Source: Roseibium sediminicola
GTDB taxonomy: Bacteria > Pseudomonadota > Alphaproteobacteria > Rhizobiales > Stappiaceae
Length of the DNA: 64,000 nt
Assembly (NCBI RefSeq): GCF_023156505.1
Contig: NZ_JALNMJ010000009.1
Location: forward strand, 62,001 to 126,000
Reading direction: 5' to 3'
The notes beneath the pieces were generated by a model. It was not told the DNA's origin. It did no database searches and saw nothing but the letters and a program-made list of their open reading frames with translations. Made by a program: the position numbers and the translations under genes. Shown one piece after another: positions 9,814-20,355 of this stretch (the first letter of the stretch is position 1; each line of letters opens with the position of its first letter).

Positions 9814-10263
9814 ATGGCGGTAGAGAAGCAATCGGCACTTGCGGATATGTGCATCGAAAAAGGCATGCGCATGACCGAACAGCGCCGGGTCATTGCCTCC
9901 GTCATCGAGGCAGCCTCCGAGGAACATCCGGATGTGGAGGAACTCTACCGCCGCGCCGTCGCCATCGATCCGGGCATTTCCATTTCCACGGTCTATCGAA
10001 CGGTCAAGCTGTTCGAGGACGCGGGCATGATCGAGCGGCACGATTTTCGCGACGGCCGTTCGCGTTACGAGACCGTTCCGGACGAGCATCACGATCACCT
10101 CATCGATCTCAGATCGGGCCAGGTGATCGAGTTCCGCAACGAGGAGATCGAGGCCCTCCAGGAATTCATCGCGCGCAAACTCGGCTACAAGCTGGTCGAC
10201 CATAGGCTCGAGCTTTATGGAGTGCCCCTGGACCCGGCGAAGGACGAGAAGGGCGATGGCTAA
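9814..10263 (+). CDS. mur: Fur family transcriptional regulator (Mur/Fur, rhizobial type)
   Basis: A 149-residue metal-dependent repressor. The winged-helix recognition region is ISISTVYRTVKLFEDAGMIERHDFRDGRSRYE. The metal/dimerisation part begins EHHDHLIDLRSGQVIEFRNEEIEALQ. No C-terminal CxxC structural zinc pair is present, as in the rhizobial Mur/Fur clade. In Rhizobiales that clade mainly senses manganese and represses the Mn importers sitABCD or mntH, and the iron role is taken by Irr and RirA. The symbol is therefore given as mur, but fur is equally used. The gene overlaps plsC by 8 bases and lies in the tsaB-rimI-mur-plsC-miaB chain conserved in the group. Confidence 0.9.
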   Translation: MAVEKQSALADMCIEKGMRMTEQRRVIASVIEAASEEHPDVEELYRRAVAIDPGISISTVYRTVKLFEDAGMIERHDFRDGRSRYETVPDEHHDHLIDLRSGQVIEFRNEEIEALQEFIARKLGYKLVDHRLELYGVPLDPAKDEKGDG

Positions 10264-11122
10264 CCTCAAGGCCGGAGTGCTGATTTTTGTCCTGACGCTG
10301 GTCTCGCTGGTGCTGATCCCGCTGCAATGGATCGCGGTCAAGCTGAAGCTTCCCGTCCAGAGACATCTGCCGCAGCTCTGGCACCGCATCGCCACGCGGC
10401 TTGTCGGCATCAAGATCAGCCAGATCGGCACGCCGGCTGTCGATCGTCCTCTGCTGATCGCCGCCAACCATGCCTCCTGGGTCGATATCACGGTGGTCGG
10501 GTCGCTGTTGCCGCTGTCCTTCATCGCCAAGTCGGAAGTGTCCGGCTGGCCGGTGTTCGGCCTTTTCGCAAAGCTGCAGCGGACGGTGTTCGTCAATCGC
10601 ACCAGACGTACGGAAACCGCCCAGGTGGCCGATGCGATTGCGGAGCGCATGGCGGTGGGCGATGCCATGGTGCTGTTCGCCGAAGGCACATCAAATGACG
10701 GCAATTGCGTGCTGCCGTTCCGCTCCGCGCTTCTGGGCGCGGCAACCCGCGCCGTCGGCACGGAAGACACCAGGAATGTCTGGGTCCAGCCGCTGTCGGT
10801 GGCCTATCAGGGGTTTTACGGCCTGCCGATGGGCCGCGCGCACCGGCCGCATGTCGCCTGGTACGGCGACATGGAGCTGGCGGGCCATCTTTGGGGCATC
10901 TTCAGCCGTGGAGCGCTCGATGTCATTGTGCGCTGGGGCGAACCCGTTCTGGTCGACAGGGAAACCGATCGCAAGGCCCTGACGCGCCAGCTCGAAGCCG
11001 ATGTGCGCGCCATGACGATCGCTTCGCTGATGCAAAAGACCGTCGAAAGCCAAGAAACCGGCGATCTGGAGCCGTTCGACTTCTTCTCAAACGCGGAAAA
11101 AACCGCTAAAGCTGGCGCCTGA
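10256..11122 (+). CDS. plsC: 1-acyl-sn-glycerol-3-phosphate acyltransferase (PlsC family)
   Basis: A 288-residue membrane acyltransferase making phosphatidic acid, or in relatives acylating lyso-ornithine lipid (OlsA). An N-terminal transmembrane helix covers about residues 5-28 ([23 protein letters not shown]). The catalytic HX4D motif appears as NHASWVDI, and the substrate-binding FPEGT motif as FAEGTSNDG. The ATG at 10256 lies inside the end of mur (8-base overlap), indicating coupling. A longer frame opening at 10217 adds a non-conserved arginine-rich piece. PlsC versus OlsA activity cannot be decided here. Confidence 0.88.
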   Translation: MANLKAGVLIFVLTLVSLVLIPLQWIAVKLKLPVQRHLPQLWHRIATRLVGIKISQIGTPAVDRPLLIAANHASWVDITVVGSLLPLSFIAKSEVSGWPVFGLFAKLQRTVFVNRTRRTETAQVADAIAERMAVGDAMVLFAEGTSNDGNCVLPFRSALLGAATRAVGTEDTRNVWVQPLSVAYQGFYGLPMGRAHRPHVAWYGDMELAGHLWGIFSRGALDVIVRWGEPVLVDRETDRKALTRQLEADVRAMTIASLMQKTVESQETGDLEPFDFFSNAEKTAKAGA

Positions 11123-11261
11123 ATTTTTCAAGGTGCCGGCCGCCGGACCCAAGGAGACGGTCCCGAAGAGACGGTACAAGGGCGACTGGCGGACAAGACG
11201 CGTTCCGCGCCGCGCACCCGAACCCAAGACATGCGGGCCGAAATACGGCCACGAGGAGCGA

Positions 11262-12740
11262 ATGACAAGCCGCCCGAACAAGGACCAACAGACGTCCCCA
11301 TCCGTCGACACCGCAGGCGAGCCGAAAGCTGCGAAAGGAAACCTGCGCAAGGTTTTCGTGCGCACCTATGGCTGCCAGATGAATGTCTATGACAGCGAGC
11401 GCATGACCGATGTGCTGGCGCCGGAGGGCTTCGAGGCGACCGAAGATCTCAATGATGCCGATCTGGTCATTCTCAATACCTGCCACATCCGGGAAAAGGC
11501 GGCGGAAAAGGTCTATTCCGAGCTCGGCCGGATCCGCAAGGTCAAGGAAGAGCGCGCGAAATCGGGCAAGGACATGATGGTTGGCGTTGCCGGCTGCGTC
11601 GCCCAGGCCGAGGGCGAGGAGATTTCCCGCCGCGCGCCGATCGTCGACCTGGTCGTCGGACCGCAGAGCTATCACCAGCTGCCGGGGCTTCTGGAAAAGG
11701 CGCGCCAGGGCAAGAAGGTCGTCGAAACCGAATTCGACATCGACGCCAAATTCAACCACCTGTCGGGCCAGGCGGAAAAACCTGTCCTGAAGCGGGCGCC
11801 GTCCGCCTTTCTGACCGTGCAGGAAGGCTGCGACAAGTTTTGCACCTTCTGCGTGGTGCCTTATACCCGCGGCGCGGAGGTGTCCCGGTCCGTCCAGCAG
11901 ATCGTCGAGGAAGCGGAGCGCATGGCGTCGGCCGGTGTGCGCGAAGTCACGCTGCTCGGCCAGAACGTCAATGCTTATCACGGCGAGGCAGCCGACGGTG
12001 CGACCTGGGGTCTTGGCCGGCTGTTGCGCCGTCTTGCCGAGATCGACGGGCTCGACCGGCTGCGCTACACCACCAGCCATCCGCGCGACATGGATGACGA
12101 CCTGATCGCTGCCCATGCGGAGCTGAAGAGTCTGATGCCCTATCTGCATCTGCCGGTGCAGTCTGGCTCAGACAAGATCCTGAAGGCCATGAACCGCCGC
12201 CACACGCGCGAAGACTATTTCCGCCTGCTCGACCGCATTCGCGCAGCCGCACCCGATATCGCACTGTCCGGCGATTTCATCGTCGGTTTCCCGGGCGAGA
12301 CAGAGCAGGACTTCGAGGACACGATGGATCTGATCCGCCGGGTGGAATACGGCTCGGCCTTTTCCTTCAAATACAGCCAGCGTCCGGGCACGCCGGGCGC
12401 GACCATGGACGATCAGGTGCCCGAGGACGTCAAGTCGGCCCGTCTTGCCGAGCTTCAGGCGCTGATCAGCGATCAGCAGAAGGCGTTCAACGCCTCGCGC
12501 CGCGGCATGATCTGCGATGTGCTTCTGGAAAAGACCGGCCGCAATCCGGGTCAGCTGGTCGGAAAATCTCCGTGGTTGCAGCCGGTTCAGCTGGACGCGC
12601 AGGAAAATCTGATCGGCAGCATACAAGCGGTGGAAATCGTTGACATCGGGTCCAATTCGCTGTTCGGACGGCTGATTGCGGGGCAAGATACTTTCGACAC
12701 GGCCGGAGCCGCGGCGGCTCCTGCAAGCCAGGCCGGTTGA
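11262..12740 (+). CDS. miaB: tRNA-2-methylthio-N6-dimethylallyladenosine synthase MiaB
   Basis: A radical-SAM methylthiotransferase that converts i6A37 to ms2i6A37 in tRNAs reading UNN codons. The 492-residue protein has the three N-terminal cluster cysteines Cys38 (RTYGCQMN), Cys74 (LNTCHIR) and Cys112 (AGCVAQ). The radical-SAM triad is CDKFCTFC at Cys190, Cys194 and Cys197, and a C-terminal TRAM domain ends near SLFGRLI. The ATG at 11262 has a GAGGAG site just upstream. The frame extends back to a GTG at 11133, but that part is basic and not conserved. It lies between plsC and phoH. Confidence 0.97.
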   Translation: MTSRPNKDQQTSPSVDTAGEPKAAKGNLRKVFVRTYGCQMNVYDSERMTDVLAPEGFEATEDLNDADLVILNTCHIREKAAEKVYSELGRIRKVKEERAKSGKDMMVGVAGCVAQAEGEEISRRAPIVDLVVGPQSYHQLPGLLEKARQGKKVVETEFDIDAKFNHLSGQAEKPVLKRAPSAFLTVQEGCDKFCTFCVVPYTRGAEVSRSVQQIVEEAERMASAGVREVTLLGQNVNAYHGEAADGATWGLGRLLRRLAEIDGLDRLRYTTSHPRDMDDDLIAAHAELKSLMPYLHLPVQSGSDKILKAMNRRHTREDYFRLLDRIRAAAPDIALSGDFIVGFPGETEQDFEDTMDLIRRVEYGSAFSFKYSQRPGTPGATMDDQVPEDVKSARLAELQALISDQQKAFNASRRGMICDVLLEKTGRNPGQLVGKSPWLQPVQLDAQENLIGSIQAVEIVDIGSNSLFGRLIAGQDTFDTAGAAAAPASQAG

Positions 12741-12756
12741 GTACAGGAGACGTCAT

Positions 12757-13890
12757 TTGACGCGCGACAGCCAATCTTCTTCCCGCAAGCCTTCGGACCC
12801 ATCTTCTGCCGCCAGCGCGGCCACCGATACGACCCATATTGTCCTTGCGTTTGAAGACAACCGGCTGATCGGCGACCTGTTCGGTCAGTTCGATCAGAAC
12901 CTCGCCTTGATCGAGCAGCGGCTCGGGGTCGATGCGATCGCACGCGGCAACCAGGTCACGCTGAAAGGCAGCCAGGGCGCCTGCGCACAGGCGCGCACGG
13001 CGCTGGAGGCCATGTATCAGCGGCTCCTTCAGGGCCAGGAAATTCATCCCGGCGATGTCGACGGCGCGCTGCGCATGGCTGCCGCCGCCGAAGCACAGCT
13101 GCCCTTGCCGACGCTCGAGCCGAAATCCCGCCTGGCCTTTGCCCAGATCGCCACGCGACGCAAGACCATTGTCGCGCGCACGCCCACCCAGGACGCCTAT
13201 ATCCGGGCAATGGACCGGGCCGACCTGATCTTCGGCACCGGCCCGGCCGGCACCGGCAAGACCTTTCTGGCGGTGGCCTATGCGGCGGCGCTCCTGGAGC
13301 GCGGCGACGTTGCCCGGCTGATCCTGTCACGCCCGGCCGTTGAGGCCGGCGAGCGGCTCGGCTTCCTGCCGGGGGAAATGAAGGACAAGGTCGATCCCTA
13401 TCTCAGGCCGATCTATGACGCGCTTTACGAGATGATGCCGGCGGAAAAGGTTGATCGCGGCCTGCAATCCGGCATGATCGAAGTGGCGCCGCTGGCCTTC
13501 ATGCGCGGCCGCACGCTGTCCAACGCCGTGGTCCTGCTGGACGAGGCGCAGAACACCACCTCGATGCAGATGAAGATGTTCCTGACCCGCCTCGGCGAAG
13601 GCTCGAAAATGATCGTCACCGGTGACCCGAGCCAGATCGACCTGCCGTCCGGGCAGAAATCGGGCCTGCGCGAGGCGCTCGGCCTGTTGACCGATATCCA
13701 GGCCGTTTCTCATATCCGCTTCAACGAGACCGATGTTGTGCGCCATGAACTCGTCGGCCGGATCGTGACCGCCTATGACAATGCCTCGCGTGAAGAATCC
13801 ATGGCGCGCGAGCGCCGCTTCAACGAGCGCCAGCGCGGTGCGGATCCCGACGAAACACCGCCGCGGCCCCGGGAAAGAGTGGTTTCGTGA
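12757..13890 (+). CDS. phoH: PhoH-like ATPase (YbeZ type)
   Basis: A 377-residue P-loop protein, predicted ATPase/RNA helicase-like, that functions with YbeY in ribosome and RNA metabolism. Walker A is GPAGTGKT at residues 162-169, and Walker B is VVLLDEAQNTT with Asp262. SRPAVEAGERLGFLPGEMKDKVDPYLRPIYDAL is the typical PhoH block. Start choice: TTG at 12757 is preceded by AGGAGA at 12745-12750, an ideal spacing. No ATG gives a sensible N-terminus, and the frame upstream overlaps miaB. It is followed 15 bp later by ybeY, its usual partner. Confidence 0.93.
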   Translation: MTRDSQSSSRKPSDPSSAASAATDTTHIVLAFEDNRLIGDLFGQFDQNLALIEQRLGVDAIARGNQVTLKGSQGACAQARTALEAMYQRLLQGQEIHPGDVDGALRMAAAAEAQLPLPTLEPKSRLAFAQIATRRKTIVARTPTQDAYIRAMDRADLIFGTGPAGTGKTFLAVAYAAALLERGDVARLILSRPAVEAGERLGFLPGEMKDKVDPYLRPIYDALYEMMPAEKVDRGLQSGMIEVAPLAFMRGRTLSNAVVLLDEAQNTTSMQMKMFLTRLGEGSKMIVTGDPSQIDLPSGQKSGLREALGLLTDIQAVSHIRFNETDVVRHELVGRIVTAYDNASREESMARERRFNERQRGADPDETPPRPRERVVS

Positions 13891-13905
13891 CACGGACCGG
13901 ACATC

Positions 13906-14418
13906 ATGCCTGACATCCTGCCGGACGGGTTTCAGATCGATCTGTCGATCGAGGCCGGGGACTGGGACGAAGCCGTTCTCATGATCCTGGCCGAGCGAGC
14001 GATTGCGGCGGCGTTTGCCGCTGCCGACCTCGAGGTTTTGGATAACACCGAAGTGTCTCTTCTGTTCACCGACGACGCCTCCATTCGGAAACTGAACGCC
14101 GAATGGCGGGAAAAAGATAAGCCGACGAATGTTCTTTCTTTCCCCGGAAGCGATCCGCAAGGTGATGTCTACGGTCCCCTCCTGGGAGACATCGTATTTG
14201 CCCAGGAAACCGTTGCCCGGGAAGCCGATGAAATGGGAATTGAATTCTCAGATCACCTTTCCCATCTGATTGTTCATGGTTTGCTGCATCTTTTCGACTA
14301 TGATCATCAGGAAAACGATGAAGCTGAACTGATGGAAAGCCTTGAGAAAGCCATATTGGCCTCTATAGGCATAGACGATCCTTATGCGGACAGGCCGCTT
14401 GTGGCCGATGACCGGTAA
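13906..14418 (+). CDS. ybeY: Endoribonuclease/rRNA maturation factor YbeY
   Basis: A 170-residue zinc metalloprotein needed for 16S rRNA 3' end maturation and ribosome quality control. The conserved zinc motif HGLLHLFDYDH places ligands at His124, His128 and His134, matching H-x3-H-x5-H. NVLSFPG is the second conserved block. Codon use here is less GC-biased than in neighbouring genes, but the sequence is a clear orthologue. It sits between phoH and corC as in most Alphaproteobacteria. Confidence 0.96.
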   Translation: MPDILPDGFQIDLSIEAGDWDEAVLMILAERAIAAAFAAADLEVLDNTEVSLLFTDDASIRKLNAEWREKDKPTNVLSFPGSDPQGDVYGPLLGDIVFAQETVAREADEMGIEFSDHLSHLIVHGLLHLFDYDHQENDEAELMESLEKAILASIGIDDPYADRPLVADDR

Positions 14419-14454
14419 GGGATACTCCTTGGATATGACGTTCTTGATTGATGG

Positions 14455-15657
14455 ATGATGAGCGCAGTTGAACCGCAAAGTCCGGCAGGTGGAGAAAAAT
14501 CCGCGTCGTCCGGCCAGCCCCAGGACGGGGAAGACCCGCAACAGATAAAGCCGCAGCGGTCTGCGGCCTTCCTTCAACAGCTCAAACGCCTGTTGCGCTT
14601 GGGGCGTCAGTCTTCGAGCCTGCGCGAAAATCTGGAAGACGAACTCGCCCGTGAAGGCGGTGACGCCGCCTTTTCTCCCGAAGAGCGCATGCTTCTCGGC
14701 AACATCCTGCGCTTGCGCGAACTCAGGGTGGACGACGTCATGATCCCGCGAGCGGACATAGACGCGGTCGATCTTGGCACCAGCCTCAGCCGCGTGATGG
14801 AGCTGTTCCAGAACAGCGGGCACTCGCGCATGCCGGTCTACGAGGAAACCCTCGATGATCCGCGCGGAATGGTCCATATCAAGGACCTGATGGCTTATAT
14901 CGCGGTGAAAGGAGCGTCCGGCAGAGCTGCAACTGCTGTGGAAAACAGTGCGGATGCAACTGAGTTGCAACCGGATCGGCAAAACGGTATCGCGCGCAAC
15001 GGTCACAACATGCCGGATCTGGACCTGGCCTGCGTGGATCTGTCGGTCTCGCTCAAGGAAACGGATCTGGTTCGCGAGCTCCTGTTCGTGCCGCCCTCCA
15101 TGCCGGCAACGGACCTGATGGCCAAGATGCAGGCCGATCGCATCCAGATGGCCCTGGTGATCGACGAATATGGCGGTACGGACGGGCTGGTCTCACTGGA
15201 AGACCTGGTCGAGGAAGTTGTCGGCGATATTGAAGACGAGCACGACGAGGACGAGGAGGCCATGCTGGCCGCCGCCGGTGAAGGCGTCTGGATCGCCGAT
15301 CCGCGCCTGCCGCTTGAGGATCTGGATGGGGTGCTTGGCACCAATCTCACCGAAGGCGAAATCTCCGAGGATGTCGATACGCTCGGAGGTCTGCTCTATG
15401 TCTCGGTCGGACGGGTTCCGGTGCGCGGTGAGCTGTTGCTGGTGCCTGAGGAAGTTCCCGGTTTTGAATTCGAAATCATGGACGCGGATCCCAGACGTAT
15501 CAAGCGGTTGAAGATCCGCCGCCGGCGGACCGAAACACGGCCGCCGGAGCTGCGCCGCCGGCCCAAGAAGCCGGACACACCGCCGCAGGACGGCGATCCC
15601 GCACAAGATTCTGTCACCGGGGCTCCCAAGATTGCGGCGTCCGGCGGAAATGGTTGA
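14455..15657 (+). CDS. corC: CorC/HlyC family CBS-domain transporter-associated protein
   Basis: A 400-residue soluble protein with a tandem CBS pair and a C-terminal CorC_HlyC (transporter-associated) domain. The first CBS repeat starts RVDDVMIPRADIDAVDLGTSLSRVMELFQNSGHSRMPVYEETLDDPRGMVHIKDLM. The second ends MALVIDEYGGTDGLVSLEDLVEEVVGDIEDEHDED. The tail domain contains TLGGLLYVSVGRVPVRGE. The family is linked to magnesium/cobalt efflux and membrane protein function. Between the two CBS repeats lies an unusually long insertion of about 45 residues (SGRAATAVENSADATELQPD). Two adjacent ATGs at 14455 and 14458 are both possible starts. The neighbour lnt is the normal partner. Confidence 0.92.
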   Translation: MMSAVEPQSPAGGEKSASSGQPQDGEDPQQIKPQRSAAFLQQLKRLLRLGRQSSSLRENLEDELAREGGDAAFSPEERMLLGNILRLRELRVDDVMIPRADIDAVDLGTSLSRVMELFQNSGHSRMPVYEETLDDPRGMVHIKDLMAYIAVKGASGRAATAVENSADATELQPDRQNGIARNGHNMPDLDLACVDLSVSLKETDLVRELLFVPPSMPATDLMAKMQADRIQMALVIDEYGGTDGLVSLEDLVEEVVGDIEDEHDEDEEAMLAAAGEGVWIADPRLPLEDLDGVLGTNLTEGEISEDVDTLGGLLYVSVGRVPVRGELLLVPEEVPGFEFEIMDADPRRIKRLKIRRRRTETRPPELRRRPKKPDTPPQDGDPAQDSVTGAPKIAASGGNG

Positions 15658-15774
15658 GACGCGGTGCGTCGACGCCCCGGGAAACACTGCATGGCGGATT
15701 AAACCTTGACCGGACTGCGCTGAGCCGACAAACCTCCTGACCGCGAACCTTTCCGGAACAGGGAAAATCTTCAT

Positions 15775-17385
15775 ATGCACTGGTTGTCACACCGCCTGTC
15801 GGCCCTGCCAAACACGTTTCTATTGGCATGGGGCTGGCAGCGGCGTTTGCTGTGCGTGCTGAGCGGCGCCCTGACCGCCCTTGCCCTGCCGCCTTTTGAT
15901 TTCTGGCCTGTTCTCCTGGTGAGTTTTCCCTGCCTCGTCTGGCTGCTGGACGGCGCCCTGGAGCCGGGGCCAGGCAAGGGCCTGACAAAGCTGCGCACCG
16001 GTTTCGCGCTCGGCTGGCTGTTCGGCTTTGGCTACTTCCTGGCGGGGCTCTGGTGGATCGGCTCGGCGTTCCTGGTTGAGGCCGACCGCTTCGCCTGGCT
16101 GATGCCCCTCGCCGTGCTGGCCATGCCGGCGGGCCTGGCCCTATTTACCGGTCTTGGGGTCGCAGTGGCGGCTTTGGTCTGGTCCGACCGGTTCCGCCGC
16201 ATTCTGCTGCTTGCCGCCTGTCTGACCCTCGCCGACTGGCTGCGCGGTCATGTCCTCACCGGATTTCCCTGGAACACGTTCGGCTACGGCCTTTCCGGAT
16301 CCCTGACCCTGTCGCAGGCGGCAAGTCTGACCGGCATTTACGGTTTGACATTCCTGGTGGTTGCCATTGGCTCGGCGCCGGCCCTGATGGCGGATGTCAG
16401 GCCGCTTTCAAACCGGCTGCGTGCCCAGCTATTCGCGGCGCTCGCCGGGCTTGTCTTGGCCGGATACGGAACCGTGCGCCTGTGGCAACCGGCGCCGCCG
16501 GACACAGCGCTCGACATCCGCATCGTTCAGCCCTCTATCGACCAGAGGGACAAATGGCGGCCGGAGTTGCGGGACCAAATCTTTCAAACCTTCCTGGACA
16601 TGAGCGAAGCGCCGCTTGGCGGCGATGCGCGGATCGGCCAAAACCGCCTGGTGATATGGCCGGAATCGGCCGTGCCCTTCCTGCTGACGCAGGAGCCCGG
16701 GGCCCTGTTCCGGATCGGCAAGGTGCTCGGACCGGCCACGGAACTGGTCACAGGCGCGATCCGCGGCGAACCCGGCACCGACGGCGTGGACTATTACAAT
16801 AGCGTTTATCTGATCGACGGCGACGGCACGGTGAGCGGCATCTACGACAAGGTGCGCCTGGTCCCCTTCGGCGAATACGTGCCGCTTAAACCATTGCTGG
16901 AAAAGCTCGGAATTACAAATCTTGCGGGTCCCTTGGCGGGCTTCGAGGCCGGTTACCAGCCGCGTGTACTGACCACCTCCGAAAGTTTTAGTTTTCTACC
17001 CATGATTTGCTACGAGGCAATTTTTCCGGGCGCGCTCGGCCGCGCGAAGGGGGAACCGACTTTTCTGCTGAACGTGACAAACGACGCCTGGTTCGGGCAG
17101 ACGCCTGGCCCTCACCAGCATTTCGCTCAGGCGCGGCTGCGCGCGATAGAAACCGGATTGCCGCTGATTCGGGCCGCAAATACGGGCATTTCCGCCATTG
17201 TTGACCCTCGGGGTGCCGTTGTTGCGAAACTTGGGATCTTTGAGGCGGGGGTGATCGACGGTAGGCTTCCGCAGAGATTAAGTACTCCTCTCTACGGCAG
17301 AACCGGCGATATTCCGGTGCTGATCATTTCGATATTCATTGTAGTATTTGCCAGTATTCATCAATACAACCGCGATTCGCGCTAA
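15775..17385 (+). CDS. lnt: Apolipoprotein N-acyltransferase Lnt
   Basis: An inner-membrane enzyme that adds the third acyl chain to the N-terminal cysteine of lipoproteins, completing their maturation before Lol sorting. The 536-residue protein has several N-terminal transmembrane helices, then a periplasmic nitrilase-like domain, then a last helix (PVLIISIFIVVFASIHQY). The catalytic triad is visible as Glu297 (VIWPESAVPF), Lys359 (YDKVRLVPFGEYVP) and Cys412 (MICYEAIFPG). Length is typical. A client lipoprotein candidate appears at 51.6 kb. Confidence 0.96.
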   Translation: MHWLSHRLSALPNTFLLAWGWQRRLLCVLSGALTALALPPFDFWPVLLVSFPCLVWLLDGALEPGPGKGLTKLRTGFALGWLFGFGYFLAGLWWIGSAFLVEADRFAWLMPLAVLAMPAGLALFTGLGVAVAALVWSDRFRRILLLAACLTLADWLRGHVLTGFPWNTFGYGLSGSLTLSQAASLTGIYGLTFLVVAIGSAPALMADVRPLSNRLRAQLFAALAGLVLAGYGTVRLWQPAPPDTALDIRIVQPSIDQRDKWRPELRDQIFQTFLDMSEAPLGGDARIGQNRLVIWPESAVPFLLTQEPGALFRIGKVLGPATELVTGAIRGEPGTDGVDYYNSVYLIDGDGTVSGIYDKVRLVPFGEYVPLKPLLEKLGITNLAGPLAGFEAGYQPRVLTTSESFSFLPMICYEAIFPGALGRAKGEPTFLLNVTNDAWFGQTPGPHQHFAQARLRAIETGLPLIRAANTGISAIVDPRGAVVAKLGIFEAGVIDGRLPQRLSTPLYGRTGDIPVLIISIFIVVFASIHQYNRDSR

Positions 17386-17582
17386 AATTGATAAATTTTG
17401 TTTGAGTTGAGTGAAGGAAGTGTGATACAACCGTGAAATAGCCGATTGAAGGCTATCACATGTACAAGTGAAAGGTTGAGGGCAAACTTCGGTCTTCTGA
17501 GCCTGTGGGGGGATTTCAGGGGAGCTTGTGCAAACAAAAACGAGCGGACTTTCACCGCCACAATAAAGAAAGAGCGACACAG

Positions 17583-17987
17583 ATGCCCAGTAAGAAGTCT
17601 CCGAATCCAATCGACATTCACGTCGGCAGCCGCGTGCGGCTGCGGCGCATGATGCTTGGCATGAGTCAGGAAAAGCTCGGCGAAGCTCTTGGCATCACTT
17701 TCCAGCAAATTCAGAAATATGAAAAAGGCACCAACCGGATCGGTGCCAGCCGGCTGCAGCACATCGCCACTGTCTTGAAAGTGCCGGTGTCCTTCTTCTT
17801 CGAAGACGCGCCCGGTACCCCGGAGGAGGCCGAAGGATTCGGCGAAACCCAGCCCACTTCCTACGTCGTTGACTTCCTGTCCTCGTCGGAGGGCCTGTCC
17901 CTGAACAAGGCCTTCGTCCGGATCGAGGACCCAAAAGTACGGCGCCGGATCGTCGATCTGGTCCGCTCGCTGGCCGGCGACGACTGA
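17583..17987 (+). CDS. XRE family helix-turn-helix transcriptional regulator upstream of metK
   Basis: A 134-residue regulator. The N-terminal half is a Cro/C1-type HTH (GSRVRLRRMMLGMSQEKLGEALGITFQQIQKYEKGTNRIGASRL), followed by a C-terminal segment rich in acidic residues and ending RRRIVDLVRSLAGDD. The ATG at 17583 gives the family start MPSKKSPNPIDIHVG; the in-frame upstream part is not conserved. Closely related XRE proteins are widespread in Rhizobiales, often beside metK. Targets are unknown, but a role in methionine or growth-phase control is a reasonable guess from position. The 197 bp upstream of it are AT-rich and probably hold its promoter. Confidence 0.9.
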   Translation: MPSKKSPNPIDIHVGSRVRLRRMMLGMSQEKLGEALGITFQQIQKYEKGTNRIGASRLQHIATVLKVPVSFFFEDAPGTPEEAEGFGETQPTSYVVDFLSSSEGLSLNKAFVRIEDPKVRRRIVDLVRSLAGDD

Positions 17988-17993
17988 TAAAAA

Positions 17994-18067
17994 TGCATGT
18001 CACGCTTGACGTGGCGAAAAACTTCTAAGATTGATGCACCAGAAGCGGCGATGTCATCGCCGCTTCT
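17994..18067 (+). promoter_or_regulatory. Structured leader of metK: small stem, possible long-range pairing, 12-bp perfect hairpin
   Basis: Three structural elements lie between the XRE gene and metK. First, a 6-bp stem with one GU-type pair (GTCACG at 17999-18004, CGTGGC at 18010-18015). Second, TGCAT (17994-17998) and ATGCA (18034-18038) could close around it. Third, a perfect 12-bp hairpin (AGAAGCGGCGAT 18041-18052, loop GTC, ATCGCCGCTTCT 18056-18067) stands 31 bases before the metK ATG. No U run follows, so it is not a classical terminator. The metK ribosome binding site AGAAGGA is at 18083-18089. Leaders of metK are a known place for S-adenosylmethionine-responsive RNAs, but I could not fit this one to a known class. 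Confidence 0.5.
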
Positions 18068-18098
18068 GTCATATTCATTCCCAGAAGGACGATCGCCA

Positions 18099-19271
<1,173 letters not shown>

Positions 19272-19304
19272 GCGCGCAACACCGCTGACCCTTTAGGAAA
19301 ATAC

Positions 19305-19335
19305 AGATCGCCGGTTCAGCGCCGGCGATCTTTTG
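19305..19335 (+). terminator. Rho-independent terminator after metK
   Basis: A perfect 10-bp stem (AGATCGCCGG with CCGGCGATCT, 7-base loop) runs into TTTTGGTTT. It lies 34 bp after the metK stop and is a good intrinsic terminator. The 200 bp from here to trmB show no other feature I can support. Confidence 0.85.
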
Positions 19336-19535
19336 GTTTGAAGTAGCGGTGCATCGGTCAAGCGGCGTAACGCTGCCGATGGACTGCTTTGCGTCACCCG
19401 GAGGGCCGGGCTCTTGCGTCCGCTGACCACGTTGGCTTGCGCTTGTGGTGGAACCACACCACCGCGCGCAACCCGCCTCGTTAGCAAACGCAACGCACCG
19501 GTCAAATGAACCTAGATTGAGTGGAAATGCTCTAG

Positions 19536-20222
19536 ATGACCGACCGTTACGAAGGTTCCTTTTACGGCCGCCGCAAGGGCAAGCCGCTCAGCCCGCGCCG
19601 AGAGGCGCTGATGGAAACCGAACTGCCGCGCTTGGGGCTGGACCTGAACGCGCCCGCGCCCGCGGACCTGAGGGACCTGTTCGAAGCCGAGGTGAAATCC
19701 GTCTGCCTGGAAGTCGGTTTCGGCGGCGGAGAGCATCTCCTGCACCGGGCAAGAACCAACCCGGATATCGGTTTCATCGGCATCGAGCCATTTGTCGGTA
19801 GCATGGCCAAGGCGGTGACGGCCGTCGTCGGTGAGGGGATGAAGAACGTCCGCCTTTATGACGACGACGCGATCAACGTGCTCGACTGGTTGCCGGAGGC
19901 GAGCCTCGATCTCGCCTATCAGCTCTATCCGGACCCCTGGCCCAAGAAGCGCCACTGGAAGCGCCGTTTCATCAACGAACAGAATCTCGACCGCTATGCC
20001 CGCGCGCTCAAGCCGGGCTGCGAGTTCCGCTTTGCCAGCGACATAGACACCTATGTCGACTGGACATTGCGCCACTGCCGCGATCACGCTGCTTTCGCCT
20101 GGACCGCGGAAACCGCAAGCGACTGGAAGACGCCCTGGGACGGCTGGCCGGGCACGCGTTACGAGGCCAAGGCGATACGCGAGGGGCGTGTTGGCCGCTA
20201 CCTGACCTTTTTGCGCCTGTAA
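19536..20222 (+). CDS. trmB: tRNA (guanine-N7-)-methyltransferase TrmB
   Basis: A 228-residue SAM-dependent enzyme forming m7G46 in tRNA variable loops. Motif I is [14 protein letters not shown], followed by [17 protein letters not shown]. The substrate-binding block [32 protein letters not shown] is diagnostic for TrmB. The N-terminal [15 protein letters not shown] is the typical alphaproteobacterial start. No strong ribosome binding site precedes the ATG. Terminators on both sides suggest a monocistronic unit. Confidence 0.96.
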   Translation: MTDRYEGSFYGRRKGKPLSPRREALMETELPRLGLDLNAPAPADLRDLFEAEVKSVCLEVGFGGGEHLLHRARTNPDIGFIGIEPFVGSMAKAVTAVVGEGMKNVRLYDDDAINVLDWLPEASLDLAYQLYPDPWPKKRHWKRRFINEQNLDRYARALKPGCEFRFASDIDTYVDWTLRHCRDHAAFAWTAETASDWKTPWDGWPGTRYEAKAIREGRVGRYLTFLRL

Positions 20223-20235
20223 CCACCGGTTTCAC

Positions 20236-20268
20236 GCCGCCTTCGGGGCGGCGCTGATTTCTTTTTCG
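20236..20268 (+). terminator. Rho-independent terminator after trmB
   Basis: A 7-bp GC stem (CGCCGCC with GGCGGCG, loop TTCGG) is followed by CTGATTTCTTTTT. It begins 14 bp after the trmB stop. Confidence 0.75.
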
Positions 20269-20286
20269 GGAAATCGGCCCGGGGAC

Positions 20287-20316
20287 TTGCCTTTTCGGCC
20301 GCTTTGGCGTTATACA
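20287..20316 (+). promoter_or_regulatory. Candidate sigma-70 promoter for the rimP-nusA-infB operon
   Basis: A -35-like TTGCCT (20287-20292) and a -10-like TATACA (20311-20316) are separated by 18 bases. Transcription would start near 20323, between the trmB terminator and a second terminator-like hairpin before rimP. Matches are good but not perfect, and no experimental support is available here. Confidence 0.5.
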
Positions 20317-20355
20317 GCCGGTGTTTCACCTCATACGGCTTATCTGAGCAGTTGA

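Noticed and set aside
17994..18067. Assignment of the metK leader to the SAM-II or SAM/SAH riboswitch class
   Set aside because: The conserved cores I remember for these classes do not align; only a loose likeness is visible, so it is reported as an unclassified structured leader.
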